A stretch of DNA of 36,190 nt from Halanaerobium saccharolyticum. Its GTDB lineage: Bacteria > Bacillota > Halanaerobiia > Halanaerobiales > Halanaerobiaceae. Under the pieces are notes generated by a model that saw only the letters and a program-made list of their open reading frames with translations, did no database searches and was not told the origin of the DNA. The translations under genes and the position numbers were made by a program. The stretch lies in contig NZ_QAXS01000031.1 of the NCBI RefSeq assembly GCF_003053565.1, positions 1 through 36,190 on the forward strand. Reading direction: 5' to 3'. Below are positions 17,265 to 24,641 of this stretch, one piece after another (positions within the stretch are counted from its first letter, which is position 1; every line of letters begins with the position of its first letter).

Positions 17265-17784
17265 CAACCCTTTCTTTACAAATTTTACAGTTTTCAGGCC
17301 AGTCAATTTTATTAAAGACAACTTCTCCAGCCGGATTAGATTTTTCCACTAAAAAATCGGCAAGATGAGTATGCAAACATTTAATACCTTCTTTTTCTCT
17401 AATCCCACCGACACCTGATTCAACAAGCATTCTGTATAAATCCTCAGATACTTCCCTGGCTTTTTGTAGTTCTGCAGCTGATAATAACTGTTTTCTTTTC
17501 TCAGCATATCTTTGATGGGCAGCTTCCATTAATGCTTTAAATTCCGCATCACTTTTTAATTTTTTTCCCAGTTCAGAAATCAAATTACTTTCAGCTTCCA
17601 GACGGTCGACCTCGTAATTTAAATATGGACAGCTGAGCCAGTAGATAGTTGGCGCTGCGGTATTGTTAGTAAATGGTTTAACAGTAATAACTGCCGGGAA
17701 TCCAAATGGACAATAAAGGGCAGTTTCTAAGAAATTATCAATTTTTCTATCTAATTGAAGTTCTATTATTTTATGATCATCCAT
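17239..17784 (-). CDS. DUF501 domain-containing protein
   Basis: A 181-residue protein of the DUF501 family, whose function is unknown. The family's features are visible: ALYCPFGFPAVITVKP near the N-terminus (about 26-42), TIYWLSCPYLNYEVDRLEAE (about 51-70), a helical middle with AHQRYAEKRKQLL, the GVGGIREKEGIKCLHTHLADFL block (about 133-154) and NPAGEVV. Conserved Cys and His in CPFG, SCP and CLHTH suggest a metal or redox site. A C-terminal CKIC is also present. In many bacteria DUF501 is next to ppx, as here, with overlapping ends, so a shared role in phosphate or nucleotide metabolism is plausible but unproven. A terminator separates it from the S1 protein gene. Confidence 0.88.
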   Translation of the reverse strand: MDDHKIIELQLDRKIDNFLETALYCPFGFPAVITVKPFTNNTAAPTIYWLSCPYLNYEVDRLEAESNLISELGKKLKSDAEFKALMEAAHQRYAEKRKQLLSAAELQKAREVSEDLYRMLVESGVGGIREKEGIKCLHTHLADFLVEKSNPAGEVVFNKIDWPENCKICKERVDEFESSSN

Positions 17785-17826
17785 AATTACTGCTCCCTGT
17801 AGTTAATTTATTATAAATTTGTACAT

Positions 17827-17867
17827 TAAAAAGAGAAAACACCCCTTAAACGAATTAAAGGATGTTT
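17827..17867 (-). terminator. Intrinsic terminator after the S1 protein gene
   Basis: A 13-bp stem with G-U pairs (17837-17849 with 17855-17867) and a 5-base loop, followed on the minus strand by TTCTCTTTTT. It lies about 30 bases past the S1 gene stop. Confidence 0.8.
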
Positions 17868-17895
17868 AAAAAGTCAATAAAAAATTGGCAAATAT

Positions 17896-18261
17896 TTATT
17901 TAGAACTTCCGCCGTTTTTTGCCTCTCTGCTTTTTAGATCTTGCTGACGCTCACTGCTCTGCTTTAAGAAACGTTCCATTTTTTCATCAAAGGACATTTC
18001 TGGAGCATGATCAATACGGTCATCTGGATCCTCTAATTGTTTGATGGAAAGGCCAATTTTTCCGTCATCATCGACATTAATAACTTTAACCTTAACTTCG
18101 TCCCCTTCTTTAAGGAAATTACTAATATCTTTTACATACGTGTTAGCCACCTCAGAAATATGAACCAGGCCTGTTTCTCCACTTTCTAATTCAACAAAAG
18201 CACCAAAATTTGTTATCCCTGTAACTTCTCCTACAACTATACTTCCAACTTCAATGGACAT
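17896..18261 (-). CDS. S1 RNA-binding domain protein (YabR/GSP13-like)
   Basis: A small cytosolic RNA-binding protein of 121 residues. One S1 domain fills about residues 3-72: VGSIVVGEVTGITNFGAFVEL, GLVHISEVANTYVKDISNFL, VKVKVINVDDDGKIGLSIKQL. The charged tail (about 73-121) is predicted flexible. Similar proteins (YabR, GSP13) associate with ribosomes. The gene stands between divIC/tex and ppx/tilS, as yabR does in many Firmicutes. It has its own consensus promoter (18300-18329) and terminator, so it can be made as a single-gene transcript. The start has GGGAGGA. Confidence 0.92.
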   Translation of the reverse strand: MSIEVGSIVVGEVTGITNFGAFVELESGETGLVHISEVANTYVKDISNFLKEGDEVKVKVINVDDDGKIGLSIKQLEDPDDRIDHAPEMSFDEKMERFLKQSSERQQDLKSREAKNGGSSK

Positions 18262-18299
18262 CTTTAAAAAATTCCTCCCTAGATATTAATATTGTACTC

Positions 18300-18329
18300 A
18301 TTATAACTTAATTAAGACAGAAGTGTCAA
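18300..18329 (-). promoter_or_regulatory. Promoter of the S1 protein gene
   Basis: TTGACA (18324-18329), 18-base spacer, TATAAT (18300-18305) on the minus strand, between the tex stop and the S1 gene. Confidence 0.8.
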
Positions 18330-18348
18330 ATTTATCGGCTAAAATTTT

Positions 18349-20520
18349 CTAAAATTTTAAAGTTAAAGAAATTCTTCCTCGTTTTTGATCAACATCAAGG
18401 ACCTTAACCTCTATATTCTGCCCAATTTCGACAATTTCAAAGGGATCACTAACATACATCTGACTCATCTCAGAAATATGAAGCAGTCCATCCTGTTTTA
18501 AACCAATATCAACAAAAGCTCCAAAATCAACTATATTGCGAACTTTACCTTTGAAAATCATCCCCGGCTCAATATCCTCTATTTTTAAGATGTCTTTACG
18601 GAATATTGGGGCCGGCATTGAATCCCGTGGGTCCCGTCCGGGCTGTTTTAAAGCAGCCACAATATCTTTTGCAGTTGGCAGACCAATATCTAAATCTGAA
18701 GCGGTCTTTACCAGGTCAATTTCATTTAATTTTTCTCTGATTTGATCCAATTTTTCTCTATCTCTAATATCAGCTGCCTGATAATTAATATTAGCTAATA
18801 TCTTCTCTGCTGCCTGGTATGATTCCGGGTGAATGGGAGTCAGAGCAAATGGATCAGCTTCTGAATCAAGACGAATAAAACCTGCAGCCTGCTCATATGT
18901 TTTAGGTCCAAAACCATAAACATCAAGCAGATCCTTTCTCTGCTTAAATTTTCCCTCCTGACTGCGGTGCTCAATAATCTTATCTGCATTATTAGAGCTA
19001 ATACCTGCTACATAAGTTAATAAAGCTGCCGAAGCTGTGTTAATCTCAACTCCAACATGATTAACCGCGTCAACTACTACCTCATTTAATGCTTTTTCTA
19101 AGTTTTTTTGAGAAATATCATGCTGATACATTCCTACCCCAAGTGACTTGGGATCAATTTTAACCAGTTCAGCCAGTGGGTCCTGAATTCGGCGCCCAAT
19201 AGAAATTGCTCCTCGAATTGAAACATCCAGCTCTGGAAACTCCTTCCGGGCCAACTTCGAAGCAGAATAAACTGAAGCCCCAGCTTCACTAACAATAGTA
19301 TATTCTACATCCATTCCGCCCTTTATCAGTTCTGCCACAAAACTCTCTGTTTCTCTACTAGCAGTTCCATTACCAATTACAATTAAATCAATCTCATAAT
19401 TTTTAACCAATTTGGCAATCTCAGCAGCGGCTTCATTTTGCTTATTAACCGGTGGATGGGGATAAATAGCACCTGTTTCTAATAACTTGCCATCCTCAGC
19501 TAAAGCAGCAAGCTTACAGCCGGTCCTGAAGGCAGGGTCAACAGCAAGTACCCTTTTCCCTTCCAGCGGCGGCTGCATTAATAGAGATCTTAAATTTGTT
19601 GAAAAATTATTAATAGCCTTTAGTTCTGCTTTTTCTGTTAAATCATTACGTACTTCTCTTTCTAAGGATGGAAAAATAAGTCTTTTATAGGCATAATCTA
19701 CAGCATTTATTAAATGTTCAAAGCTGCCAGACTTATTTTTATCAAACTCATAAAAAGCATAAATCATCTCTATTGCCCGCTCATCATCAACTTCTATTTT
19801 AACTCTCAGTACTTCTTCATTTTCTCCTCTGTTTAAAGCTAAAATTCTGTGAGGTGGTATCTTATTTATTGATTCTCTGAACTCATAGTAATCCTGATAT
19901 TTACCCTCTTCATCTTCATTTTTTTGTTCTGAAACAATTTTAGCAGTTTTAAATACATAATCCCGCAGCTTTTTGCGCAGATCAGCATCATCCGATATAT
20001 CACCTGCTATAATATCTTCAGCTCCACTTAATACATCTTCCACCTGCTCCAGCTCTTTTTCTGGATCAAGATAATTTTCAGCCTCTTTTTTGATTTCTGA
20101 TTTATCTTTTTGCTGGCTTAAGATTAACTCAGCTAGTGGTTTAAGACCTTTATCAATTGCTTTCGCAGCTTTGGTCTGCTTTTTAACTTTAAAGGGACGA
20201 TATAAATCCTCTACTTCCTGCAGAGTATCAGCCTTTTTAAGCTTATTTAATAGCTCATCATCTAATTTCTCCTGTTTATCGGCTGCTGCAGCAACTTCAT
20301 TTTTCCGCTCATTTAAACGGCGTAAATAATCTATTTTTTCCTCAACATTTCTAATTTCCTCTTCATCTAGACTACCTGTCATTTCTTTTCGGTAACGAGC
20401 AATAAAAGGGACTGTATTGCCTGAATCTAAAAGCTCTACTGTAGCCTTAATATTTTCTTTTTTCAAATTCAATTCGTCTGCTGCCTGCTGCATTAAATCT
20501 GATTTAATATACTCTGACAT
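18349..20520 (-). CDS. tex: Tex family RNA-binding transcription accessory protein
   Basis: Conserved nucleic-acid-binding protein related to eukaryotic Spt6, thought to act in transcription. The 723 residues follow the Tex layout: N-terminal helical Tex_N with VPFIARYRKEMTGSLDEEEIR (about 36-56), a YqgF/RNase H-like domain with LAVDPAFRTGCKLAAL and LIVIGNGTASRETE (about 328-396), the helix-hairpin-helix part with SIGRRIQDPLAELVKIDPKSLGVGMYQHD and GISSNNADKIIEHR, and a C-terminal S1 domain with GKVRNIVDFGAFVDIGLKQDGLLHISEMS (about 652-680). The ATG start follows AAAGGAG. It is inserted between divIC and the separate S1 gene. Confidence 0.96.
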   Translation of the reverse strand: MSEYIKSDLMQQAADELNLKKENIKATVELLDSGNTVPFIARYRKEMTGSLDEEEIRNVEEKIDYLRRLNERKNEVAAAADKQEKLDDELLNKLKKADTLQEVEDLYRPFKVKKQTKAAKAIDKGLKPLAELILSQQKDKSEIKKEAENYLDPEKELEQVEDVLSGAEDIIAGDISDDADLRKKLRDYVFKTAKIVSEQKNEDEEGKYQDYYEFRESINKIPPHRILALNRGENEEVLRVKIEVDDERAIEMIYAFYEFDKNKSGSFEHLINAVDYAYKRLIFPSLEREVRNDLTEKAELKAINNFSTNLRSLLMQPPLEGKRVLAVDPAFRTGCKLAALAEDGKLLETGAIYPHPPVNKQNEAAAEIAKLVKNYEIDLIVIGNGTASRETESFVAELIKGGMDVEYTIVSEAGASVYSASKLARKEFPELDVSIRGAISIGRRIQDPLAELVKIDPKSLGVGMYQHDISQKNLEKALNEVVVDAVNHVGVEINTASAALLTYVAGISSNNADKIIEHRSQEGKFKQRKDLLDVYGFGPKTYEQAAGFIRLDSEADPFALTPIHPESYQAAEKILANINYQAADIRDREKLDQIREKLNEIDLVKTASDLDIGLPTAKDIVAALKQPGRDPRDSMPAPIFRKDILKIEDIEPGMIFKGKVRNIVDFGAFVDIGLKQDGLLHISEMSQMYVSDPFEIVEIGQNIEVKVLDVDQKRGRISLTLKF

Positions 20521-20579
20521 TTAAAAACTCCTTTACATGCTGATTATATTTATATTCTGTTAAAAATCTAAAAACTTTT

Positions 20580-20918
20580 CTATTCGCTTTGTTCTTCATC
20601 TGAATCTTGATCCTCTCCAGTTTCTTCATCCTCTTCAACTGGAATAAACATTTTTTCGCCTGGCTTTACCAGGCCAAGTTTTTCTCTGGCAACTTCTTCT
20701 ATGTATTCATGGCTGCTGCTGTTTTCTAACTGCTCCTTTAACCTCTGATTTTCAGCCTCAGCCTCTGCAATTTCAGCTTCAATCTTCTCAATTTGATTTT
20801 CAAGCTGGTTCATTCTTGTCATATTCTGATAAAAATTAAAAGCGGCTATCAGTGCGATAACTACAACAATTGTAACAACCACCGGATTTAACAAAAAATC
20901 CTTTTTCTGCCGAGGCAT
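20580..20918 (-). CDS. divIC: Septum formation initiator family protein (DivIC/FtsB-like)
   Basis: Bitopic division protein that joins the FtsL/FtsB-type complex at the septum. In 112 residues: a short basic cytoplasmic start (MPRQKKDF), one transmembrane helix (about 11-28, VVVTIVVVIALIAAF), an extracytoplasmic leucine-zipper-like coiled coil (about 33-67), then the family's HEYIEEVAREKLGLVKPGEKMFIPV motif (about 70-94) and a very acidic tail. The acidic tail would be compatible with a halophile but is not proof. It has its own promoter (20959-20987). tex follows 59 bases downstream. Confidence 0.92.
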   Translation of the reverse strand: MPRQKKDFLLNPVVVTIVVVIALIAAFNFYQNMTRMNQLENQIEKIEAEIAEAEAENQRLKEQLENSSSHEYIEEVAREKLGLVKPGEKMFIPVEEDEETGEDQDSDEEQSE

Positions 20919-20946
20919 ATTTATTCCTCCCGTAAGCTAAATTATG

Positions 20947-20987
20947 ATTACAGTTGTAATTATACTTTAAATTCAACAATTAATCAA
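20947..20987 (-). promoter_or_regulatory. divIC promoter overlapping a palindrome and the upstream terminator
   Basis: TTGATT (20982-20987), 17-base spacer, TATAAT (20959-20964) on the minus strand. A perfect inverted repeat ATTACA-GT-TGTAAT (20947-20960) touches the -10 and start region and could be an operator. The -35 overlaps the T-run of the ugpC-type gene's terminator. Confidence 0.7.
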
Positions 20988-21016
20988 AAAAGCAGCCGAA
21001 TTTAAAATTCGACTGC
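20986..21016 (-). terminator. Intrinsic terminator after the sugar ABC ATPase gene
   Basis: A stem of about 12 pairs (20992-21003 with 21005-21016, one G-U; the inner A-T pairs probably open to form the loop), then TTTTTT on the minus strand. Confidence 0.85.
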
Positions 21017-21061
21017 TTCATTAATTCTTATCTATTTTAAAATACTATATTTTAAGCTTAA

Positions 21062-22171
21062 TTAAAAGATACATTCCTCTGTTTCAGCATCAAAGACATG
21101 GATTTTTCTTAAGTCAATACCAAGTGAAATTGTATCTCCAACCTGAGCAGTACTTTCAGCTTCCACACGAGCAATTAAGGAGTGACCCTCTTCAGCAAGA
21201 TAGAGATAAATTTCTGAACCCATAGGCTCAACAACATCTACATCTGCTTCAAAAGAGTTATCTTCTTTAACTTCAAAATCATGGGTGATTTTAGTATCTA
21301 CAATATCTTCAGGTCTTACACCAAAAACAACCTCTTTACCTACATAATCTTTAATGTGATCTTCTTTATCTTCAGGTACACGAATTTTAAAAGCGCCATC
21401 GCCTTCAAGATAATAAGTATCTCCCTCTTTTTCAATTACTGCGTCCATAAAGTTCATGGCTGGTGAACCAATAAATCCAGCTACAAACATATTGTTAGGC
21501 TTATTGTAAAGAGATAATGGATCATCAACCTGCTGAACTACACCATCTTTAAGCACAACAATTCTGTCTCCCATTGTCATCGCTTCTGTCTGATCGTGAG
21601 TTACATAAATCATTGTAGTTTTTAGACGATCATGCAGTTTGGATAACTCAGTTCTCATCTGAACTCTTAACTTCGCATCAAGGTTAGAGAGGGGCTCATC
21701 CATTAAGAATACTTTAGGCTCACGCACAATTGCACGACCAAGAGCAACACGCTGTCTCTGACCACCAGATAGCTGTTTAGGCTTTCTGTCTAATAACTGC
21801 TCAATACCTAAAATATCTGCAGCATCCTGAACACGTCTATCAATTTCGTCTTTAGGAAACTTACGTAATTTAAGTCCAAAAGCCATGTTATCATAAACAT
21901 TCATATGTGGATACAGAGCGTAGTTCTGGAAAACCATCGCAATATCTCTATCTTTAGGTGCTACATCATTAACAACCTGATCACCAATTTTTAAAGTACC
22001 TTCACTAATTTCTTCCAGACCAGCAATCATTCTTAAAGTTGTTGACTTACCACAACCGGAAGGTCCTACTAAAACAACAAACTCCTTATCTCTGATCTCC
22101 AAGTTCTGATCCTTAACCGCTGTAAAATCACCAAAATGCTTATAAATATGTTCTAAAGTTACACTTGCCAT
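21062..22171 (-). CDS. Sugar ABC transporter ATP-binding protein (UgpC/MsmK/MalK type)
   Basis: ATPase for carbohydrate ABC importers. The nucleotide-binding domain has Walker A GPSGCGKST (36-44), VFQNYALYPHMNVYDN (Q-loop), signature LSGGQRQR, Walker B VFLMDEPLSNLDAKLR, and the switch His in VTHDQTEAMTMGDRI. A C-terminal regulatory OB/TOBE domain (about 240-369) contains VFGVRPEDI, as in MalK, UgpC and MsmK. Such ATPases often serve several permeases, which explains the absence of permease and binding-protein genes here. It starts 21 bases after the LacI-type regulator stop, so the two are co-transcribed. The ATG has an AGGAGG site. Confidence 0.94.
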   Translation of the reverse strand: MASVTLEHIYKHFGDFTAVKDQNLEIRDKEFVVLVGPSGCGKSTTLRMIAGLEEISEGTLKIGDQVVNDVAPKDRDIAMVFQNYALYPHMNVYDNMAFGLKLRKFPKDEIDRRVQDAADILGIEQLLDRKPKQLSGGQRQRVALGRAIVREPKVFLMDEPLSNLDAKLRVQMRTELSKLHDRLKTTMIYVTHDQTEAMTMGDRIVVLKDGVVQQVDDPLSLYNKPNNMFVAGFIGSPAMNFMDAVIEKEGDTYYLEGDGAFKIRVPEDKEDHIKDYVGKEVVFGVRPEDIVDTKITHDFEVKEDNSFEADVDVVEPMGSEIYLYLAEEGHSLIARVEAESTAQVGDTISLGIDLRKIHVFDAETEECIF

Positions 22172-22192
22172 TAAAAAATCCTCCTCATAATT

Positions 22193-23203
22193 TTAGTTGT
22201 ATTTTGATATTGATGACTCCCTAATAATTAATTCGGGAGTTAAAACCTTAATTTGTTGACTGTCCAGATTATCATTAATCAATTTTAATAAAAATTCCAG
22301 TGAGCTTTTACCAAGCTCCTCCACCGGCTCACTCAAAACTGTCAGTGGTGGATCAATTACTGAAGTTAAAATATTATCACCATAACCAACTACTGCAAAA
22401 TCATCGGGAATAAAATAACCTCCCATTTTAATTGCTTCCACAAGCCCGATTGTAGTTAACTCTCTGGTAGAAATAAAGGCATCGGGAATAACATCACCTT
22501 CAATAATTTCTAAAAAAACATTATAACCAGCCTGTCTGTCATTAGCAGTTGAAAAAATCAGTTCCTGATTAAGATCTAAACCTGAATCCCTGAGTGCATT
22601 TTTATAACCACTAATCTTTTCTTCCTCAATCAAATCATCTCGACTGCCGCAGACAAGTGCTATTTTTTTGAAATTTTCTTCTACCAGGTGTTCTACAGCC
22701 TGATAAATACCCTGGCTATAATCAGTTAAAACTGAAGTAAAAAAGTTTTCCTCTGCCAGCCGATTAACCAGTACAATTCTATTATCCTGACTAAAACTGG
22801 CTCTCAAAAGATGACTCCCTACAAGTTTACCACCAATAAATATTGCCCCATCAACCTGATTTGATTCCAAAAGTGATAGATAGGACTCTTCCTTATCTTC
22901 CTGATTATTGGTATTGCAGAGAATTATCTGATAACCTTTTTCATCTGCAGCCTTTTCAATACTCTTTACAATCTCAATATTGCCGGGGCTGTCCATTTCT
23001 GCCAAAATTACAGCAATCATATTAGTCTTTTTAGCTGCCAGTCCCCGCGCCAGCTGATTTGGACGATAATTATTTTCCTTTGCAATTTTCAAAATTTTTA
23101 ACTTTGTTTCTCTACCAACTCCAGGCTTATCATTTAAAGCCCGAGAAACTGTTGATTCTGCAACATCAGCCATGCGAGCAATATCTTTAAGAGTAATCTG
23201 CAT
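22193..23203 (-). CDS. LacI family transcriptional regulator
   Basis: 336-residue repressor with the family's helix-turn-helix at the N-terminus (TLKDIARMADVAESTVSRALNDKPGVG, about residues 4-30), the hinge helix NYRPNQLARGLAAKKTNMIAVIL, and a periplasmic-binding-protein-like effector domain ending in DFAVVGYGDNILTSVIDPPLTVLSEPVEELG. The effector is probably a sugar, given the downstream sugar ABC ATPase; which sugar cannot be told. A perfect 14-bp palindrome typical of LacI operators sits 37 bases upstream of the start, so autoregulation of the lacI-ATPase operon is likely. Confidence 0.93.
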   Translation of the reverse strand: MQITLKDIARMADVAESTVSRALNDKPGVGRETKLKILKIAKENNYRPNQLARGLAAKKTNMIAVILAEMDSPGNIEIVKSIEKAADEKGYQIILCNTNNQEDKEESYLSLLESNQVDGAIFIGGKLVGSHLLRASFSQDNRIVLVNRLAEENFFTSVLTDYSQGIYQAVEHLVEENFKKIALVCGSRDDLIEEEKISGYKNALRDSGLDLNQELIFSTANDRQAGYNVFLEIIEGDVIPDAFISTRELTTIGLVEAIKMGGYFIPDDFAVVGYGDNILTSVIDPPLTVLSEPVEELGKSSLEFLLKLINDNLDSQQIKVLTPELIIRESSISKYN

Positions 23204-23239
23204 CTTTCTGCCTCCAGTTTTAAATGCCTGCGCAATTTA

Positions 23240-23253
23240 CGCAAGCGCTTGCG
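23240..23253. promoter_or_regulatory. LacI-type palindromic operator
   Basis: A perfect palindrome CGCAAGCGCTTGCG, with the central CG step typical of LacI/GalR operators. It lies between the pgmB terminator and the LacI-type gene. A second imperfect repeat (TGCG...CGCA, 23228-23242) overlaps its edge. Confidence 0.8.
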
Positions 23254-23263
23254 AAAACTTGAA

Positions 23264-23322
23264 GAAAAAAAGAGCCTGTAATAATAATTAACTCTTATTA
23301 TTACTATTCGTTACAGACTCTT
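23264..23322 (-). terminator. Intrinsic terminator after beta-phosphoglucomutase gene
   Basis: A long hairpin: outer 12-bp stem (AAGAGTCTGTAA with TTACAGGCTCTT, one G-U) and an inner TAATAATAA/TTATTATTA stem with a one-sided bulge, followed by a run of T on the minus strand. It ends the transcription unit before the lacI-ATPase operon. Confidence 0.85.
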
Positions 23323-23349
23323 AAATTCCTTCTTTTTTATTTAAATTTT

Positions 23350-24000
23350 TTATAATTTTTCTATAATCTCATCAAAATCTATATCGCCAACATTGGCATA
23401 TACCAGATGAGCCTTGCCAACTCTTGCTTCAGGTCCAACTCCAACTGCCTTCATATTAGCTGCTAAAGCTGCTTCTACACCTGACTCTGCATCCTCTAAA
23501 ACAACACATTCTTCCGGCTTCAGCCCCAGATTTTTGGCTGCATGTAAAAACAAATCCGGCGCCGGTTTTGCATTTTCTACACTGTTTCCATCTGCAATTG
23601 TATCAAAGATGTCTGTGATTTGCAAATGTTTTAAAACTTTTTTTGCATTCCTGCTTGATGAACCTACAGCCAGCTTATAACCATCTGCTTTAAGTTTCAT
23701 TAATTTTGCTTCCATATCATCCAGAATATCAGCTTTAGTTATTTCCTCTAAATAATCCTGATAATATGCATTTTTTCGATCAGTCCATTCCTTTTTCTGG
23801 TCTTCAGGAACTTCTTTTCCATCCAGAATAATCTCCATTGATTCCATTCTGGAAACACCGCGCAGCTGTTCATTTACTTCGCGATTAAAAAACAGGTCTT
23901 CTTCATCAGCCAACTTCTGCCAGCTTTTATAATGATATTCTGCAGTATCAGTTATAACTCCATCAAGATCAAAAATAAATCCTTTAATTTCTTTTGCCAT
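23350..24000 (-). CDS. pgmB: Beta-phosphoglucomutase family HAD phosphatase
   Basis: Interconverts beta-glucose 1-phosphate and glucose 6-phosphate in the breakdown of maltose or trehalose through phosphorylases, or acts as a related sugar-phosphate phosphatase. HAD motif I FDLDGVITDTAEYHYKSW (nucleophile Asp 11, acid/base Asp 13) includes the TAEYHYKSW cap element typical of beta-PGM; the cap domain has LRGVSRMESMEIIL; motif II VGSSSRN; motif III KPAPDLFL; motif IV VLEDAESGVEAA. I choose the ATG at 24000 (216 residues), which follows GGAGTGG; the in-frame ATG at 24015 would contain that site. It is last in a presumed operon before a strong terminator, and next to sugar-transport genes. Confidence 0.9.
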   Translation of the reverse strand: MAKEIKGFIFDLDGVITDTAEYHYKSWQKLADEEDLFFNREVNEQLRGVSRMESMEIILDGKEVPEDQKKEWTDRKNAYYQDYLEEITKADILDDMEAKLMKLKADGYKLAVGSSSRNAKKVLKHLQITDIFDTIADGNSVENAKPAPDLFLHAAKNLGLKPEECVVLEDAESGVEAALAANMKAVGVGPEARVGKAHLVYANVGDIDFDEIIEKL

Positions 24001-24049
24001 AATAACCACTCCCATTATAAATTTATTATTCCTAAAATGAAATTAATTT

Positions 24050-24625
24050 CTAGTCCAGATCAAAACTTGCTATGATTTTTTCGACTGGATCCAGAGTTGG
24101 CCTCCAGATTTCCATTTTTTCTGCTGCTGCAGAAATTGGACGGGACATTCCCTCCATAAATAAACAAATCTCTGTTAGTTCATCAACTGGAATTGGATTT
24201 TCAGCAAAAATATTGCTGATTATTGTGATATGAAACATCCACTCCTCATAATTTTCAATAGTTGAAATAGCTTCTGCTTTAAGACTCTGATGAACTGCCT
24301 CAGAAAATTCTTTTAAAGATTTAGTTTCATTAACTTCCAGCACCAGCTGATGCTGATCCGAAAATTTAATACAGCTGAAACGATCAACTTCAACCTCAAT
24401 TTTGTTGAATTCTCTTACCTTTTTAGCAAGAATTTCTTTGGCCTTATCAGCTTTATTTTTCGCTATTCTATCGATTGTAATATGCAGCTGCGGATATATC
24501 TGATCGGGATAAAGGTTGTAGTGCTCAGAAACTATTTTCTGCACCTGAGCAGCTGTTTCTACAAGTTCTTCACCTGGAATCAATACTAAAAAATACTCAT
24601 TTTCTAAATCTGCAGCTTTTATCAT
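24050..24625 (-). CDS. 2H phosphoesterase superfamily protein (2'-5' RNA ligase-like)
   Basis: A 191-residue protein with the two HxT/S motifs that define the 2H fold: LHITID (His 48, Thr 50) and FHITII (His 132, Thr 134). Families with this fold include LigT/ThpR RNA 2',3'-cyclic phosphodiesterases and YjcG-like proteins; I cannot assign a substrate. It lies 17 bases after the ABC ATPase gene and 50 before pgmB, so it is probably co-transcribed with both, though no functional link is clear. Confidence 0.75.
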   Translation of the reverse strand: MIKAADLENEYFLVLIPGEELVETAAQVQKIVSEHYNLYPDQIYPQLHITIDRIAKNKADKAKEILAKKVREFNKIEVEVDRFSCIKFSDQHQLVLEVNETKSLKEFSEAVHQSLKAEAISTIENYEEWMFHITIISNIFAENPIPVDELTEICLFMEGMSRPISAAAEKMEIWRPTLDPVEKIIASFDLD

Positions 24626-24641
24626 AATTAAATCCCCATCT

